The position numbers and the translations under genes were made by a program. Positions 58,001-64,000 of a stretch of 64,000 nt of DNA are shown here, one piece after another. The stretch is from contig OZ017767.1 of NCBI GenBank assembly GCA_963969345.1, positions 496,001-560,000 of the forward strand, in the 5' to 3' direction. Positions within the stretch are counted from its first letter, which is position 1. Every line of letters begins with the position of its first letter. Source of the DNA: Turbatrix aceti. Lineage: Eukaryota > Nematoda > Chromadorea > Rhabditida > Panagrolaimidae. The notes under the pieces were generated by a model. It did not search any database. It saw nothing but the letters and a program-made list of their open reading frames with translations, and was not told the DNA's origin.

Positions 58001-61000
58001 CTTGTATAAACTTGTATAAGTTAATTTTCACACCGTTGAAGTGGAACAGAGAGAGAAGAGGGCAGGCAGGGGGGCGTGAGGTGAGGTGTGCGCTAGTTAG
58101 GGAGGGGGGCGAAATCATCGCATGACCGAAGATGACCCTCTTTTTTCGTGCTGAGCTGGCTGTTGTTTGTTTCGCGGTGGTGGTGGCGGTGTCGTGTCGT
58201 TCGCGCAGCACGAGCAGGAGCACGAGGTCCGAAAAAGCTTTCTTTCGTTCACCGCCGCGGACGACCAGCATCGATTGTTATTCGTTCGTTCGCCCCGTTC
58301 CCTTTGTTACGGACATTTGGGATGAAGAGTGAGACGGACACGGAAGGAGAAACAAAAAATTAGAAGAGAAGCGAGATCTGCTTTGTTTTTTTAAACATCC
58401 TCGGTCGGGTGTTTTGTTTTGAGAAAATTCATAGCAACCACTGCAACAGCGGCAGCATCGAGAGCAAAGCAAAAAAAGTAGGCGGACCTTTCATCGTGGA
58501 TCGCAGAGAGAAACACAACAACAATTTTTCGTGATTTTTTTTTCGTCGACAAAACGGTTTCAAGATCTGACATGTGACGCAGGCCAGTTAGCCAAGCAGT
58601 TAGTGAACAAACGAAAAAAAAGCAAAACGGAAGGGGTCTATTATCCGGGCTCTTGGAGATCAGCTGGGGCATGTGTATTATACTATGTGACGTATGCCTC
58701 AGCCCATCAAGATTAGAAATGAGCATCACGTGCGAAAAAAAATTTTATTGCAAAAAATCCATTTACAACCAGCTTTTTATGGTCAAATATACTTAACGGT
58801 CGTAAAAAAAGGTCAGTCAAACAGAACGAACTCTGAACAACCCCACCCAGCGACCGGCTGACTGACTGATTGACAGTCAACGAAGGAGCCGGCTGGAGCT
58901 GCCTCAAGCTGCCCCCGACCAACAACGTGATACGCATCTGACACACGTTAGCTTGCTGACGTACACCTCCCAGCCGGCCTGCAGAAAAAAATCATTCAAA
59001 AGCCATTTCACAGAAACTTCAAATTTTAAAGTTTAGTTGTTAAAATCAGATGAAAAAAAGTTGTAAACAAAAAAAAAGGGTTTAGGAAGAGAGTATGCAA
59101 AGAGGTGACTGAGGTGAGCAAAACATTTTATCTAAGTTTTAACCAACCAGTGATGCGGAACATACATAACCTCTCTTTTTTTCTTTTTTCAACGACAATA
59201 CAACCTGACTGCCTGCACAAGTGAAACAAACAAACATACAAATAGTACAACAACAACAAAACATGCGCGAAGAAATGCAAACTTGATGTTTGAAAAAGAA
59301 AACCAATCAAATAAATTTTAATTTGAACGATTTCACCAAAAAAAGATATCAACGGATATGGTTACAACATTTGATCTTTGAAACTGATGATCTCGATCTT
59401 GAGAGCTCTAAAACCCCCAGCCCTTCTCGAGACCCTTAAAGTTGTCAGTTTTGAAGGACCAAAACAGAAAACTTCAAAGACTCGCTATTGTAGATTATTC
59501 CAGAACAGGAAAATGAAATTGGCTAATAAAATCTATAAAAAATAATGCAGTAAAATTTTAAGGGACTGAAATAAATATTTACAAAAATTGTTTTTTATAA
59601 AAAAAATTTTTTTTTGCTTTCTGAATTACAGTCAAACAATATTTATTAGCGTTGAACACTGAAACTTATTCTAAAAACTAAAATAAGGATACTATTTTTT
59701 ACCACGATGAAAAACAGTTTGCGTCCCCGTATACGGAAGCTCTATTCTAGTTCCCACAGTGTGTCAGAATCGCATGATCATACAATGACTCATTTTGGAG
59801 CGCAAAATCTTGTTCTTTCAGTTGCACTAAAAAATAAATTAAAAAATAAGCATTTGTTAGAACAAAGTGTATCGTTTTTCGTCATGCAATTTGTGCTTTG
59901 ATTTTGCAAAACAACGATACACCTTTTCAAACAAATGACATATTTTTTCAGTGTAAAGTTATTTCAAAAAAACAAGGCGTTTCTATTTTTTTGAAATAAT
60001 TTTTTACAGGCACATAAAATTTGGGACAACATTTTCTAATATTTACAAAAAACTTTTTTACTTAATTTTGATCACCTAAAAAAGAAACAAAGACACATGA
60101 TTACTCACATAAGAGATCCATCGATTCTTCCCCCGTTCTATTGTACTTATACGTCAATGTGTAAGCAATATTTATTTATATATACCAAACTCGATACTGC
60201 CTACCTACCTACCTACAACCTCCTCCTCCCCATCCATCCACAAACAGACCAGACGACACGACATACATACACATTCACACACCCCCTTCGACGTTCTTAG
60301 TATCCATCAACGCCCTGCCTGCCTTGCTGCTACTCTGCGAAGACGTCAAGAAAGCACAAAGACCACCACGCTAGCCACGCAGGCAGGCAGGAAGCTGGGT
60401 GGAGCTAGGACAGAGTTATTTTTTACAGGCATTTTTTTAGAATGAAAAACGACCTAACGAAATCAATAATTCATAAAAAAAAAGAAATAAAAAATCACAT
60501 GTTTCCGCTTTGTCTGTCAGCTGAAGAACAATTTTTCGCTCACATGTCCAAAAATTCTTTTCTCCTCTTCTTAAGCTTGCCAGGCCGGTTGGCTAGTGGC
60601 GCTATAGTCCATCCATATACATAGTTCTAGAATAAACAACAACCGCCTTTTAGAGCAAAAGGAGGAAGAAAGAAGGAGTAAAAGCAAGCAGAATGGAATG
60701 AGGGAAAGCATACATACAATTTTAGTACTCCGCCGTTTTGTCATCATCGATTCATTCGTAAAACTGACCGACTTATTTTTCGGACAAAAATAGTCTGACC
60801 GTAAAAAAAGTTATTGCCTTTTTACGTGCGTCAAAAAGTGGACATTTGACAAAAAAAATATTTTTTCTATAAAAATCGATTCAAATTCGAAAATAGTAAA
60901 CAATTGACGTCAATTTTATTGGGGGAGAAATGAAGAATTGTAGAAGAAAAGAGAAACTAGCACACAGATGATGCGATGAAGGAGGCAACAAGAAACGAGG

Positions 61001-64000
61001 TCTTTCTCCTTCGAGGAACTCTTTGTGGATGCTGTCACGTGTACATCAACTTTTCACTCTTCCTTGGATTGACTTTCATATTTTTTCTTCGTCTTTTACA
61101 GCAATGGTTTTCATTTGAAGCATCAACTAACGACAATCAGATGGTGTGTCAGGCAACCAACCGGCTGCAGACTGATTTATGGGAAGGCGAAACGAAACAC
61201 TTTTACAGGCATTTTTTATCCAATCAAAAAAAAATGTTGCCTGCACGTCAAAAGAGCATCAAACATTCGAATCACACACAAGACACAGACCCCGACTAGC
61301 AACAACTTGTGAGAGAAAAAAAACAACAACAAAAAAGTTTTAGTTGTTTGTTTTCTCTGCGGTAAGTAACGCCTCGGCGTCCGACCAGGAAAGGAAGGGT
61401 CCGGGCCAGAACAAATGTCTCTGGTCCTGCCTGCCACGGCCAGGCCAGGCAACGATTGGATTCAACTTCAACCAACTGCTACAGGACATGCGTACGTATA
61501 CGCAGCAGAGAGCAGAGCACATGCCTCTTGCACCCCCTCTATTCCTTGTATGTCATGGACAACGCAGTTGCAAGCAGCGAAAAATTTCGCGTCGTTTGTG
61601 GCGAGGGGGTTGCTGCTGCCTGCTGCTTTTGCTGCCGATGTTGGTGTTGTTGTTGCTGCGCGGAGAAAAAAAGAAGGGAGATGCGGAAAGTCACATGAGA
61701 GAACGAGTCTTTCTGGCTTGATGCAGGATATGGGTGGATGGACCAAAAAGTACAACATGCAATGAAAAAGGGGGTACAAAAGAGGGAATGGATTGGCAAA
61801 AAATGTAAATAATTTGCATAAAACAAAATCAATCTTCAGAAAAATTAACAATCTACATAATTTTTTTAACCAAAAAAACGTCACAAGCTCATAAAATGAT
61901 TTTATCACTTTTCGAAAAAAATAAAACACTTTCAATAAAAAACGTTTTCCCAACTGCCAGCTGTATACAAAAAAACCGAATTGCATCATCTACTAGACAT
62001 ACATACAAACATGTGCACATTTCTTACTGCCCTTAACTCGCCGACAGACTTTGAGCCTAGCAGAGCATTTATAATAATCGCCTTCATCGGCTTCGTCGGA
62101 TTCTACAAAGTAAGAAAAGCTCCTCTGCAACAATTTTAAGCACACCTGTATGTTTCCTTACACCCAGAAAAATATTTTTTTAACACAGGTGTTTTGGACA
62201 GAGCAACAGTATTATTAGTATAATCTTGGCTTTACCATGACATGCCCTTTGGCGACACTACCTCACAGAAGACCGTCACTTAAAAGTGCATATAAAAATA
62301 GGAATTAGAAAGCATGTACAAATAAAAAATTTAATTCAGCAGGATGCACGTAAATCTGTACAGAAATCATGTCAATCAAGGTAATTTAGAAAATTGGATC
62401 AAAAATAATTTTCAATTTAAAAATCCGTAAATTCAAAAGGCAACCGGTATTTGGCAGGTTCGTAAAATTCATTAAGAAAAGAAAACTGTCTTTTTACCTT
62501 GAAAGTGCATGCCAAAATTCACAATCATGGCATAAAAAATAGAAATCTATTTACGACATTAACAACAAAAACACCTGTTGTCAAGTTATAGCTAATGTCC
62601 ATAAGTTTATATACACGCCAGAAGTTTTCCAATGTTCTCGAATATTGTGCAATAACATGACAGAGATAAGAGCATGGAAAAAATAATAATCCAAAAAAAA
62701 ACAAATTTTTTCACATAAATTTTTTTGATGTTTTAAAAAACAATATAAAAAATTGCAAATATGAATTTAACAATGAAATAATTTCCAAAATCTCCAATTT
62801 TTCAACACACGCAGTTTTTACGCCAATAAATGTTACAGCTGCCAGATGTTGTTTTCACGAAAAAGCAAAAACAAAAAACGGGAAGTCATTTAGTTCCAAC
62901 CGCCATATTTTATCTGTTGGATTGAGTTATTTTTGCAAACCAAAAAATTTTTAAGACTAAAAAATTGTACATTTTTCAACGCTGTAATTTTTTTTTATTT
63001 CAAATCGATCCAGACAATTGCTCGGCTTTCACGTCCTGCAAATTCAAAAAAAACAACACTTTTTTGCACTGTATTGATCTGCATGTCATCAAAAAAATGA
63101 CGTTTCTCGTTGCCGTATTTGATTAAGCAAAAAATGATCTTTCATTTTCTGTACTGATAACTAACAAAAAAACAAAGACCTCCACGGTAAATTTGCACTG
63201 CGGAGGTTCTCTATGTGTCTGTTTGTCTGCACACCTTCCCAGACGACTCGATAAGGCGGCAACCAACGAAGATGCTCATTTTGTTTGATAAACAATTTTT
63301 AGTCACAATTTTTTATTCAGACCAAACTTCAATCAACAGGAACAAAACCTCTGCAAACCCCATGATTTTTTTTATTCATCCGAATTGATTCATCGAAACA
63401 ACCAGAAGCATCATATTTTTTTCCATTCATGAAAAAACCAGGTGATTTACTCCGCCAACAAAACTTGTGTTTGTGGATAATAAAAAAATCAAGTGCCCCT
63501 GTTTTCTGTTAATCCTAAATACAAACGTTTTTAAAAACTTTGTACGCACATAAAACAAAAAAAGTTGTATTGTCTATCCAATGGATTACCACCTCACCTC
63601 CCTCACTCATCCTGCCTTATCTCGTTCTTGCTATGTTCCCTCCACGACTACAACAACGTGTAAACCCCCCATGTGCTTGTTTCGTCCATCACGCACCTGT
63701 GCCTCTGCTTCTTGCCTCGTGGTTCGACCTCAACCTCTGTCTGCGTTTGTTTGTGCTTCCGTCCGCAATCGAAAGTACAATCATCAAAGGCGGAGTAAAA
63801 TAGGCGATTGCGGACGTTTTCCGTACACTTTGTGTCTTTTTAATTGCCCATTGTTCAATTGTTCAATTTTTCGTTTGGTGTTCGGTCAACGATTACAGCT
63901 TGTTTATCGCCGTTAACGAGATCCATTCATTGATCACCAGTATAAAAATTAATTTCCTTTTAAAACCCAGATTTGTTTAACAGAATAAACTCATTTCCAT
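58001..64000. other. Non-coding DNA, no gene recognised
   Basis: AT-rich with GC-rich patches (58.1-58.3, 58.85-58.98, 60.2-60.4, 61.35-61.65 kb). The patches contain TACC and CTGACTG-type short repeats. Open frames are short and biased (for example 61344-61765 on + with an overlapping Cys-rich frame). Many TATA-like and poly-T stretches are present. It may be a long intron or upstream region of a gene beyond the window. Confidence 0.45.

Noticed and set aside
61344..61765. Two overlapping plus-strand frames, 116-125 residues
   Set aside because: No conserved motif; one is a Cys/Leu run from CTG/TGC repeats. No splice or start context.

Overview
The window is animal nuclear DNA, most likely from a nematode. 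A tardigrade or another ecdysozoan is not excluded. The evidence is split genes with GT-AG introns, acceptors of the type TTTTTTGCAG, TTTTTCAG or TTTTTTAG, very AT-rich non-coding DNA full of 6-10 base T runs, and GC-richer exons. Several genes also carry an acceptor-like site just upstream of their first ATG, as expected for spliced-leader trans-splicing. There is no prokaryotic operon layout, and I saw no CRISPR array, rRNA or tRNA. The exon models were built by hand: frames were followed through every junction, and total coding lengths are multiples of three.

Layout. About 6.1-29.0 kb (+) is one large gene for a PAR-1/MARK polarity kinase. It has a distal set of low-complexity N-terminal exons, an alternative internal first exon at 16960, and the kinase, UBA, spacer and KA1 exons at 24.2-29.0 kb. 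Two introns of nearly 7 kb take up much of the window. From 31.1 to 35.2 kb (+) is a tail-anchored PDZ protein like SYNJ2BP/OMP25 of the mitochondrial outer membrane. Converging on it, 39.35-35.74 kb (-), is an unrecognised secreted Pro/Ser-rich protein with two possible C-termini. From 42.77 to 43.81 kb (+) is a secreted Cu/Zn superoxide dismutase whose last exon can be swapped for one encoding a hydrophobic tail. It converges on an RRP8-type methyltransferase (45.04-44.03 kb, -). A small saposin-B-type secreted protein follows (45.64-46.09 kb, +). Then come Kidins220/ARMS with its entire 1414-residue coding region in one exon (50.92-46.68 kb, -) and an RBR-type RING protein whose Rcat domain lacks the expected catalytic cysteine (55.26-52.42 kb, -). 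From 55.3 kb to the end I see no gene. That part contains a roughly 1-kb foldback element at 57.0-58.0 kb.

The genes do not form one pathway. They cover cell polarity (PAR-1), mitochondrial surface scaffolding (SYNJ2BP-like), oxidative defence (SOD), rRNA/chromatin methylation (RRP8), lipid or membrane interaction (saposin), neurotrophin/ephrin-type membrane scaffolding (Kidins220) and ubiquitin signalling (RBR). The points most worth checking are the secreted versus membrane SOD tails, the degenerate Rcat of the RBR protein, the two-ended secreted protein, the single-exon Kidins220 and the foldback element.
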